Source of the DNA: Myripristis murdjan
Taxonomy: Eukaryota; Chordata; Actinopteri; Holocentriformes; Holocentridae
Assembly: GCF_902150065.1 (NCBI RefSeq)
Contig: NC_043983.1
Span: forward strand, 6,586,821 to 6,650,820
Direction: 5' to 3'
Length of the DNA stretch: 64,000 bases
Shown here piece after piece: positions 12,587-21,842 of the stretch. The notes beneath the pieces were generated by a model. It saw only the letters and a program-made list of their open reading frames with translations. It searched no databases and was not told the DNA's origin. Made by a program: the position numbers and the translations under genes. Positions within the stretch are counted from its first letter, which is position 1. Each line of letters begins with the position of its first letter.

Positions 12587-12650
12587 CGTCTGCCTGTCTG
12601 CCTGCCTGCCTGTGTGTCTGCCTGCCTGTGTGTCTGCCTGCCTGCCTGGG
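12587..12650 (+). repeat. CTGC/CTGT minisatellite
   Basis: Short tandem words of the form CTGCCTGC and CTGTGTGT alternate over about 64 bases. They lie in the probable 5' flank of the orphan SEC14-like exon. Confidence 0.8.
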
Positions 12651-12858
12651 CGCACCGAGTGATGCTCAGACTGTCTGCCGGTCAGCTGTCAGGTGAACAG
12701 GGAGAGGGAGGGAAGACATGTAAACAGAGAAACGCCCACAACCAGATGACTCCACCAAAGATAGGGCACATGACAGAGACTTCACCCGAGAGGAGGGTGG
12801 AGCACCGAGCTCTTAATCCCCCAAAATCCTAAAATTGAATTCTGAGATTAATTAACTT

Positions 12859-12875
12859 TTTTGTGCGTGCGTGTG

Positions 12876-12927
<52 letters not shown>
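12859..12927 (+). repeat. (GT)n microsatellite
   Basis: An almost pure GT tract of about 30 repeats, with a few GC interruptions at its left end. Confidence 0.95.
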
Positions 12928-12928
<1 letters not shown>

Positions 12929-14010
12929 CCCCAGTCTTTGTCCATACATCATTTCTACAATCTATTTTATTCTTAAACGTATTTAGTTTTTTAATTCTAT
13001 GAATTCTTATTTTTTTCACTGTTTTTACTATTACAATTTATTTCTAAATGCCATTTACCACATTTCCCCTACTTCTTTGTTGTTTGTCTTTAGTAATATT
13101 TGTCTCATTCTGATCTTGTTTGGGTGTGATTAATATGTTTTATTGTTAAATATCTGACATTATTTGATTAGTGCTAATATTTTCCCTGAAATTCATTAGA
13201 GCTAATATTTGCCTCTTGGTTACACTCCTGGCCTGTCAGGATGTTTTTGCATGAACTGGAATGATTGAGAAAAACTGTAAATACTTTTTCTTCTATATTT
13301 GTTGCTTTTCTTTCCTTCTCCCAGGTACAATGCATTGCATAGCATTTTAATGTGCCGGGTGTCTTATTTGATTTCAATTTGATTTGATGACTTGTTCCTT
13401 CCTAACAATAATTATCCGTATGAGAGGTGTTATTATCTGCAGCTTGATTAAAAAAAAATCTCTCTCCGTTATCAAATGCCTGTCTCAAACATACTGAACA
13501 ACATTAAACAAAATAGTAGGCAACACTGTGTTGAATTGTGCATTTATTCATTAGCACAAATTGTTGGGTCAGAATATCGATACCGAGTGAAGGGATCGCT
13601 CTGTCTCAGATTACACATAGACAATCTTTGGTTGCTGAAATCTTGCACATGCACACACGACCGCGAATTTAAAATAGTATATAATGAAATAAAATAAAAT
13701 AAAAAAAATAAAGGATGATTAAATGATGTGTTACAGTGGACATTACGTTTATTGCTGCTCATCCTGATAATATGATGTTTGGTCTTGTTTGCGTGGCACG
13801 CGCCGGCAGAAACACGTGCAGTTTGTTTAGAGGCGTGCAGTCCTGCAGCGGAATCTGTGGCAGAGTCACATTCATTCATTTATTCATTCATTCACACAAT
13901 GAACGAATGAATGAATGTGACAGGATGACCCGTCATCTCAAAAACGGCTTGAGATGAGTTTACTGTAAAATACTCGTGTTTTTCTAATGTAATTTAACTC
14001 TGTTAAGTCT

Positions 14011-14046
<36 letters not shown>

Positions 14047-14290
14047 TGTTCACAGACAACTAAATCTATCGAAATTTCATGTGCAAGCAGTTTATTTTGG
14101 TGATATTATGCGCAACATCTCAGCTGCCTCGGAAGGTGTGTTCTCTCCGGTCTTAGACTGACGCACACAGGGAACTTCACATGGGAAAACTGGATTAAAT
14201 GCAAAATAATGAGTTACCTTGTTGAAGTCAAAGTCAGTGAAGCCTGTGTTGAGAAAAGCAGGCGCCCATCAGCATGTAACACTCCTCTCA
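12928..14290. other. Intergenic, no gene seen; small palindrome and (CA)n
   Basis: AT-rich single-copy-looking sequence. It contains a short perfect palindrome of GTCACATTCATTCATT and its complement (13864-13921), built on ATTC repeats, and a CA tract at 14011-14042. Nothing coding is supported. Confidence 0.5.
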
Positions 14291-14299
14291 TCATGTGTG

Positions 14300-14573
14300 A
14301 AAGTGAACTGTTGACGTAATGGCAGATATAAAGATGTCGGCACATTATTGTTTATTCTGCTGGGAAAAAATTCTCAAGTTGTCTCGCGCTGACAGGTGAC
14401 AACTCATGTGGGATTCCGTGACGTAATACAATAGGCCATGACACGGCGTGCATGTCTTCATGACGTCACAATCAGACAGCATTTAGTCGAGTGCCTCGAA
14501 GGGTTGATTGTCAGTCTGTGAAAACTGTTTCTGGTTGTCACAGGCTCTCACCCCGAAACACACCCCATCCACC
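14300..14573 (+). promoter_or_regulatory. Putative CRE-containing promoter and 5' UTR
   Basis: Three TGACGT cores occur within about 165 bases upstream of the single-exon gene: TTGACGTAATGG near 14302, GTGACGTAATAC near 14418 and a full palindromic TGACGTCA at 14461-14468. CRE half-sites clustered close to a start are characteristic of CREB/ATF-responsive promoters. A potential acceptor (GGTTGTCACAG, ending at 14542) might remove a 5' UTR intron. No TATA box is obvious. The function is inferred only from the motifs. Confidence 0.45.
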
Positions 14574-16226
14574 ATGGAGCCCGAGAAACGCAAAACTCGA
14601 CCTCCACACCACCTGAACCCCCAGCCCAAAGCAGGGGGTTCCGCACCCAAGGGCCAGAGGCGCCCTGCGGGCACCGCGCGTGAGGACGAAGCGCGCGGGC
14701 CCCAGCCCCGCCTCCGACAGCCCAAATCCCCGGCTGAAGTCCCGATGATGGTGCCAAACCACGGGACACAGCAGGCTGCCGGGCCTGAGGGACTCAGAGC
14801 CACAGAGACGCCTGCCGAAAAGCAGACGCAGCTGCCTCTGACCACTCAGCCCGAACACCCGACCCAGCTCGACGACACCACCCGGCCTGAAGACACCACC
14901 CAGCCCGAGGACTCAACGGCGGACATTGTCTTGCTGATTGACTCCAACGGGAAATTCCTCCAGGAGGACAGGCTTTTCCCATCACACAGGGTGGAGAGAA
15001 GATGGTGTCCTACCATCAAAGCCGCCTTGGACATACTGTCAGAGACTAGCCTTGGCTCACCAAGCCATATCCTGATTCATACAGGTGCAGATGACCTGGT
15101 GAAACAGCGGGATAACATGGCAAACTCTTTCAGAGGTGTCATAAGGAGGGCTCATCGCAATTTCCCTGCGTCTAAGATCGTGGTGTCCACTCTGTTGCCA
15201 AGAACAGACGTGGACCCGCAGATCATTGAGAGGGTGAATCAGAGCATCGTGGCAGATTGCAACAAACTGCAAAATGTCCACGCGGTCTGCCACCCCTCTC
15301 TGACGACAGAGGACCTCTTTGACCACGTGCACCTTCACAGAAAGGCTGTGTCTGTGTTTGCGAAAGCACTGAAAGATGTCGCATTCGACAGAGCAGCTAC
15401 GAAGGTGAACGTGGCTCTGGAGGAAGAGGGCGGCGCCTGCGGGATTGCTGCGGAGCAGAACATCGCTCAGCAGGACGATCTCTGCACGGTCGCTGAACAG
15501 GACATCCCATCTTCCCCCCCTCCTCTCCAACAACCAGGAGCCCCAGCAGAGATCCCGGCCGCAGAGCCAAGCGCCGGAAGACAGGAAGCCCAGGAGGACG
15601 GTGGCTGCAACAACAACCAGGCCGCTGGGAAGAGCGTTGAAGAGCTCCAGCTGGAGCTTCAAGGAGCTCTCCAAGTCGCCAACCAGCAGGCCATTAAAAT
15701 GAAGGCTTGTGAGGAGGAGTTGGAGGCGCTTCGCCATTCAATCACCCAACTCGAGGAAATGGCCCTCACACAGAAAGCCGCAAACATCCAACAAGCAGCC
15801 ACCTTTGAGGAAACCATCGTCAACCTCCAGAACCAGGTCACGGAGAAGGACCTGAGTGAAAGGAGCGCGGTACTCAAAGCCAAAGAGCTGGAGGACGCCA
15901 TCGACCAGGAGAAAAAAAATGTCCACACCATTCAGGACAAACTCCTGGCTAACACCAAAGAGATGGCGGTCCTAACCGAGGAGAAGACACAGCTGCAGAA
16001 CCAAGTGATGCAGCTCCAGGAGGAGAAAACCTCCCTCCTCAAGGCCAGCGAGGACTTTGAGCGCGCCCAGCAAGAGAAACAGGAAGAGTGGGCCAAGAAG
16101 GAAGCCAGCATGTTGGAGAGGATCGCTGAGCTGGAGAAGAAGAAACGACGGGGTGCAGCCAAAAGATTCTGGAGGATGATTACCAGGCCCTTCAGAGCCT
16201 GCTTCTCCTCCCGCACAGATGACTAG
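14574..16226 (+). CDS. Single-exon SGNH-like plus coiled-coil protein, uncharacterised
   Basis: An uninterrupted frame of 550 residues begins at an ATG in an excellent context (CCACCATGG). Residues 1-115 are Pro/basic-rich and end in PEDT-like repeats. Residues about 116-270 look like an SGNH/GDSL-type hydrolase fold: block I LLIDSNGK with Ser124, block III IHTGADDL (169-175), and block V FDHVHLHRK with D250 and H253 as possible catalytic pair. The usual block III GxND is GADD here, so the oxyanion Asn is missing and activity is doubtful. About 270-360 is a Pro/Glu-rich linker. About 360-530 is continuous heptad-rich coiled coil. The end is basic and aromatic with one Cys (RFWRMITRPFRACFSSR), suggesting membrane association. 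Similar SGNH-type domains are multicopy in fish genomes and may derive from mobile elements. GC content is far above that of the flanks. I do not recognise a named gene. Confidence 0.8.
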   Translation: MEPEKRKTRPPHHLNPQPKAGGSAPKGQRRPAGTAREDEARGPQPRLRQPKSPAEVPMMVPNHGTQQAAGPEGLRATETPAEKQTQLPLTTQPEHPTQLDDTTRPEDTTQPEDSTADIVLLIDSNGKFLQEDRLFPSHRVERRWCPTIKAALDILSETSLGSPSHILIHTGADDLVKQRDNMANSFRGVIRRAHRNFPASKIVVSTLLPRTDVDPQIIERVNQSIVADCNKLQNVHAVCHPSLTTEDLFDHVHLHRKAVSVFAKALKDVAFDRAATKVNVALEEEGGACGIAAEQNIAQQDDLCTVAEQDIPSSPPPLQQPGAPAEIPAAEPSAGRQEAQEDGGCNNNQAAGKSVEELQLELQGALQVANQQAIKMKACEEELEALRHSITQLEEMALTQKAANIQQAATFEETIVNLQNQVTEKDLSERSAVLKAKELEDAIDQEKKNVHTIQDKLLANTKEMAVLTEEKTQLQNQVMQLQEEKTSLLKASEDFERAQQEKQEEWAKKEASMLERIAELEKKKRRGAAKRFWRMITRPFRACFSSRTDD

Positions 16227-16246
16227 AAGCCTAGCGTCTGTGCATG

Positions 16247-16292
<46 letters not shown>

Positions 16293-16479
16293 AATTTCCA
16301 ACCCCCCACCCCCAACACTATCCCATTCCCCACACACACACACACACACACACACCAATTTCCAATCCCCCCACCCCCAACACTATCCCATCCCCCCCCC
16401 CCCCCCCACACACACACACACCAATTTCCAACCCAACCACCCCCCAACCCCCAACACTATCCCATTCCCCTTTCCCTAC

Positions 16480-16514
<35 letters not shown>
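16247..16514 (+). repeat. CA/CCCCA compound repeat ending in poly(A)
   Basis: Immediately after the single-exon gene, three CA tracts alternate with copies of a unit containing CCAATTTCCAA and CCCAACACTATCCCATTCC. The array ends with about 28 adenines (16486-16514). The unit-plus-microsatellite alternation shows local tandem growth. The terminal A tract is compatible with a retrocopied 3' end but could equally be a simple repeat. Confidence 0.85.
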
Positions 16515-16893
16515 CGAACTATTATGATTTCTGTAGAATTAGAGGCTCAACCACATTCAACTGCGAGTGTGAAGTAAACTATCAGTTGCTGTATGGTTCA
16601 ATTTGTTGGTTACATTTTTTGTAGAAAAAATGTTTTCATTGTTTGAAGAAAATGGTGTAAACATGCATAGCAGACAACTTCTATCTTTTGTTGTTTTTTG
16701 GCAGCTCCTACTTGTTACCAATAGAGGTCAGTAGAGGTCAATGATTACATGATGCGTCTTAAATTCTATGTGTGCAGTGTGCAGTGTTATGCCTTGTATT
16801 TTGTACCATCTCAAAGTGTAATGTCGACTCATGAATAAAACTAGCCAGGTGTTCAGCAAGCACCAGCAGGCTAGCAGTACTACAAACATAGTT

Positions 16894-16898
<5 letters not shown>

Positions 16899-16950
<52 letters not shown>

Positions 16951-16990
16951 TATTATTATTATTATTATTATTAGTAGTAGTAGTAGTAAT
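16899..16990 (+). repeat. (GT)n followed by (ATT)n/(AGT)n
   Basis: About 25 GT repeats pass directly into ATT and then AGT triplets. The triplet tract forms the left edge of the first copy of the tandem duplication; a matching ATT tract precedes the second copy. Confidence 0.95.
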
Positions 16991-18654
16991 ATAGCCTAGA
17001 TGAGTGCACGGGGGAGCCCAGCAGTGACAGTCGCAACAGAGCTGACATCAGTCCCGTTGCTATGAGAACCTAGAATGTTAGGTTATGATCTCCAGGGGAA
17101 ACGCTCACTTGTGTTAACGCACTTGACCCGAGCAGACGCACCAAGCGCAGCAGAGACTTTTAAAGTTTTCAAACCACAAAACAACAAGCATCTGAAGCCG
17201 GACCTGGTCAGGACGTGGCATCATGCACGGCCGCCGCTCCCCGCAGGTGAGGAGGCTCCGTCCTCCGCTAAATAGTGCGCTTAGAGCTGCGGCGGCTGCT
17301 GCGCGGCCGGAGCTGCATCGCACGAACTTTGAGCTCAAACTGAAATGTTGTCAAAAAACACCCAAAAGCCAGTAAGTTGAGAAACAGAAGTGGTCAGTGG
17401 CAGTAAAACGAGTTCCCACTGGACTTACATGGGGCACTGAGGTCCAATAGGCGCGCCAGCTGCAATTTTAGGGGCAATTTTGCAGGAGCGCGCTGCGCGG
17501 CCTGCACCCCTGGCCGCAGCTGGATGACTTGTTATTGTTTGAAAGAATCCACAAGGCGGCCGCGAGCCGCCGCGTGACGCCGTGTGACATCACGGCGTCC
17601 TGATTGGATCAGAGATGTTGTTCCTGTAGAGGCTGTCAACACAGGATGTTGAGAAACTGGAGGGGAAACTGTTTATGGACCATAGAGTTTAATAGAGGGG
17701 CCCCTGGAGCTCAAAGTATTATAGGAGCCAAATATCATTTCAAGTCACAGAGGAAAAAATCTTTGTGATTTTCTAATACATATGCTGCAGCCTGAAAAGG
17801 GGGACTTAAAGGTGTTGCACTGCAGTAAGAGTTAAATAATAAAAAAAAAATTATACATGTAAAACTGGACGCTGAAAGGTGTAACAGCTTGTGTTGCTGT
17901 CCTGTATATGTACTGGGCATTGTGCTGTCTGTTTATCATCCCTAAACAGAGAGAATGGGATTTATATGTGATCATATGTGTGTGTTTCATGTAAATAATA
18001 AATGTGTTTATGTATAAAAAAGGCTGTCATTCAACATTTATATGGTAATATGCAAACATAATATAATATACATAATACATAGATAGCATACATAATACTA
18101 TCATTGTGAAAAATATAACATTCACCAAGCTTCAGAGGACTATCTAAACAGAGAGTCAGTGGGAGCATTTGCTTTGAACCATGATATTGCAACCATTTAT
18201 ATTCAGCTCAGATAAAGACTGATATAAAGTTAAAAGTGCTTCAAGCAGTGGGAAAACCCTCAACTTAAAATATAAAGCAGCACATTTGGAGCTATTTGGT
18301 CAGTTCATCCATACAAACAAGGGTGTAGGTTTGATTTTGACATTGGTGGGGACATAAAATCACTCCAAGGTGGTGCCCCTGAAAATTGATGCTTTGCATT
18401 TATGACTGCAATTTCATGTCATATAGAGATATACATAACCTTGACATTTTAAATCCTGGTTAGTAAAAATGGATAATTCCTGCTTCCCTAGAGACAACAG
18501 GCCAATGTGCCTGATAAAAGCTCTCATTTCAAAGAAACATGCTGAACTATTGTTATAACTGCCACCTGACAAAATAAACAGTGAAGAACAACATCAATAG
18601 CTTTGTTGACTATTATTGTTATCACCATTTCTAAAGAAACTTCTTATGTCCATA

Positions 18655-18660
<6 letters not shown>
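16991..18660 (+). repeat. Tandem segmental duplication, copy A
   Basis: This segment is near-identical, base for base over most of its length, to copy B at 19328-21428. It starts with CCTAGATGAGTGCACGGGGG and includes a GC-rich, CpG-rich core (17010-17600), then AT-rich DNA. Compared with B it lacks about 340 bases after the position matching 20795 and about 80 bases near the right end. The core has an open stretch ending at a possible donor (CGCAGGTGAGG), but no product is recognised. It stops at a GT microsatellite. Confidence 0.9.
17056..17069 (+). promoter_or_regulatory. RFX X-box-like motif
   Basis: GTTGCTATGAGAAC fits the X-box pattern RYYNYY-N(1-3)-RRNRAC bound by RFX factors. In copy B the corresponding site has a longer spacer (GTTGCTATGCAGAGAAC) and no longer fits. 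The CpG-rich setting makes a former promoter possible; function is inferred from the motif alone. Confidence 0.35.

Positions 18661-18722
<62 letters not shown>
18661..18722 (+). repeat. (GT)n microsatellite
   Basis: About 30 uninterrupted GT units mark the right edge of copy A of the tandem duplication. The following 560 bases, to 19290, are AT-rich spacer with no gene seen. Confidence 0.95.
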
Positions 18723-18726
<4 letters not shown>

Positions 18727-19286
18727 AAGAAAAGCAAAAAACAACAAGAAAACAATATTATTTAATAATTCAATCCATTTATTTTATATTTGTGAGAATT
18801 TAACATTTTTTCTTAACAATTTATCCAAAAAAAAAAAAATAAATTATGAATGTACTGAAAGCATAAAATTAATTGTCAGAGTAGCATCAAAGATAGTATT
18901 GAAATATCAAAACAAACAACTCCTATAAATATGTTTAAAATGAAATAAAAATCATTGTCAGCACAGCTTAATCAAAATTCATGTTTGAAATTACATAAAA
19001 TGTTTTTAAAACACCATATTTTCATGTTGTTTTAAAAAATAATTCATTATTGGATGATGTGAAGGTAATGACGTTTTGTCGTGACATCTTGGAAAAACCT
19101 GTAACTATATTAATATACCTGAAATGAATGGCCACAACCATCCACAATAACGAATTCCTGAGAAAATAAAATGCAATATTCAGATGGATAAAAATATGTT
19201 TCTACAGGTTGTATTTTCTTACAATTTAAGAGTCAGAAGTTCCCACAATTGAAGAATTACCCATATAGATAGCTATATAGATATAA

Positions 19287-19289
<3 letters not shown>

Positions 19290-19327
<38 letters not shown>
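19290..19327 (+). repeat. (ATT)n microsatellite
   Basis: About twelve ATT units directly precede copy B, matching the ATT/AGT tract that precedes copy A. This implies that the triplet tract was part of the duplicated unit or of the breakpoint. Confidence 0.95.
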
Positions 19328-19328
<1 letters not shown>

Positions 19329-21428
19329 AGCCTAGATGAGTGCACGGGGGAGCCCAGTAGTGACAGTCGCAACAGAGCTGACATCAGTCCCGTTGCTATG
19401 CAGAGAACCTAGAATGTTAGGTTATGATCTCCAGGGGAAACGCTCACTTGTGTTAACGCACTTGACCCGAGCAGACGCGCCAAGCGCAGCAGAGACTTTT
19501 AAAGTTTTCAAACCACAAAACAACAAGCATCTGAAGCCGGACCTGGTCAGGACATGGCATCATGCACGGCCGCCGCTCCCCGCAGGTGAGGAGGCTCCGT
19601 CCTCCGCTAAATAGTGCGCTTAGAGCTGCGGCGGCTGCTGCGCGGCCGGAGCTGCACCGCACGAACTTTGAGCTCAAACTGAAATGTTGTCAAAAAACAC
19701 CCAAAAGCCAGTAAGCGGAGAAAAAAAGTGGTCAGTGGCAGTAAAACGAGTTCCCACTGGACTTGCATGGGGCACTGAGGTCCAATAGGCGCGCCAGCTG
19801 CAATTTTAGGGGCAATTTTGCAGGAGCGCGCTGCGCGAGCTGCACCCCTGGCCGCAGCTGGATGACTTGTTATTGTTTGAAAGAATCCACAAGGTGGCCG
19901 CGAGCCGCCGCGTGACGCCGTGTGACATCACAGCGTCCTGATTGGATCAGAGATGTTGTTCCTCTAGACTCTAGAGGCTAGAGGCTGTCAACACAGGATG
20001 CTGAGAAACTGGAAACTGGAGGGGCCTGATTATAGACCATAGAGTTTAATAGAGGGGCCCTTAGAGCTAAAATTATTATAGGAGCCAAATATCATTTCAA
20101 GTCACAGAGGAAAAAACCTTTGTGATTTTCTAATACATATGCTGCAGCCTGAAAAGGGGACTTAAAGGTGTTGCACTGCAGTAAGAGTTAAATAATAAAA
20201 AAAAAAATTATACATGTAAAACTGGACGCTGCACCTAAGGTGTAACAGCTTGTGTTGCTGTCCTGTATATGTACTGGGCATTGTGCTCTCTGTTTATCAT
20301 CCCTAAACAGAGAGAATGGGATTCATATGTGATCATATGTGTGTGTTGCATGTAAATAATAAATGTGTTTATGTATAAAAAAGGCTGTCATTCAACATTT
20401 ATATGGTAATATGCAAACATAATTTAATATACATAATACATAGATAGTATACATAATACTATCATTGTGAAAAATATAACATTCACCAAGCTTCAGAGGA
20501 CTACTTTCTAAACAGAGAGTCAGTGGGAGCATTTGCCTTGAACCATGATATTGCAACCATTTATATTCAGCTCAGATAAAGACTGACATAAAGTTAAAAG
20601 TGTTTCAAGCAGCGGGAAAACCCTCAACTTAAAATATAAAGCAGCACATTTGGAGCTATTTGGTCAATTCATCCATACAAACAAGGGTGTAGGTTTGATT
20701 TTGACATTGGTGGGGACATAAAATCACTCCAAGGCGGCGCCCCTGAAAGTTGATGCTTTGCATTTATGACCGCAATTTCATGTCATGTAGAGCTGATCAA
20801 AAAAACAAGCAAACGATCACATTCAGAAAAGATAGAAACTATTCAGGGATTGACATTAATGTTTATACTGCATATCTGAATATCTGTATTTAATAATTCT
20901 GTAATGTTGTAAGTTAAAAGCAACTAAAGAAAGACAAGCAGGCAATTTTAACAGATTTCTTGTCTTTAGTGCAACTGTGCATTATAATGTACATCAACAA
21001 CATTGTACATAAATATAATATAATATAATATAATAAATGTTTGACACTAAATACCTAAATACAAACAGATAGGTGTTCTTGGTGCTCTTATCTGGAAAAA
21101 AAAAAAAAAAATCTGTGTTGTTGAGGCTCTACAGTTACATAACCTTGACATTTTAAATCCTGGTTAGTAAAAATGGATAATTCCTGCTTCCCTAGAGACA
21201 ACAGGCCAATGTGCCTGATAAAAGCTCTCATTTCAAAGAAACATGCTGAACTATTGCTATAACTGCCACCTGACAAAATAAACAGTGAAGAACAACATCA
21301 ATAGCTTTGTTGACTATTATTGTTACCACTATTATTATCAACTACACATCAGCAATATAATAAATAAAGCGGGCCTATTTTCTTGGAGTAACTTGCACTT
21401 TGACTTCTAAAGAAACTTCATATGTCCA
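19328..21428 (+). repeat. Tandem segmental duplication, copy B
   Basis: Second and longer copy of the segment at 16991-18660, same orientation. Differences are scattered substitutions and a few indels, so the duplication is recent. The additional blocks at about 20795-21135 and 21325-21405 are more likely ancestral sequence deleted from copy A than insertions, because both copies contain the same mobile-element start at the same place (18325 and 20690). No gene product is recognised. Confidence 0.9.
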
Positions 21429-21831
21429 CTTTTCTTTTTTTGGGACCCATCCTGGCTGTGCCTCAATACCAAACACACACACACACACACACACAAATAT
21501 GAATGTAAATGCAACCACTCATATTAAAATCCGTCCAGCTGACGTGACTCAGGCAGAACAACATGGAACAGCTTACAGGTGCAGATGCACACGGTCTGCA
21601 GCTGCTGGCCAACCAGTGAAACAAACTCCGCTGTGCACGTCCTCAGACACTTTTTACAACCACAGGAGTGACAGCAGGGACGGCCAATCACACACGACTG
21701 TTAACCCTTTGTGCACCATAAGCACTGACTAGACACTGACGGACAGTGTTTATATTATATTGGTAGGGACTGTACAGTAGTGGCTGGATATTGGTAGGGA
21801 CGTGTCCCCGGCGTCCCTACCCAATTCTACG
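20684..21831 (+). mobile_element. Candidate non-autonomous DNA transposon
   Basis: The left end GGGTGTAGGTTTG and the reverse complement of the right end (GGGGGCGTAGAATTG, then GGGGACA words on both sides) form an imperfect terminal inverted repeat. Flanks read CATACAAAC on the left and CATACGAAC on the right, a likely 8-9 bp target duplication with one change, which fits a hAT-type element. The interior is AT-rich with a CA tract and no transposase. The left end is shared with copy A, so insertion preceded the duplication. Confidence 0.45.
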
Positions 21832-21842
21832 CCCCCGCATAC

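Noticed and set aside
12368-12832. Plus-strand frame of about 150 codons across the orphan SEC14-like exon
   Set aside because: It includes the CTGC minisatellite and the complement of a recognised exon; no family resemblance.
15057-16216. Several open frames antisense to the SGNH/coiled-coil gene
   Set aside because: They mirror a GC-rich coding strand and lack domains; the plus-strand protein explains the sequence.
16219-16624. Open frames through the CA repeats after the single-exon gene
   Set aside because: They translate only as TH or CV dipeptide repeats and shift with repeat length.
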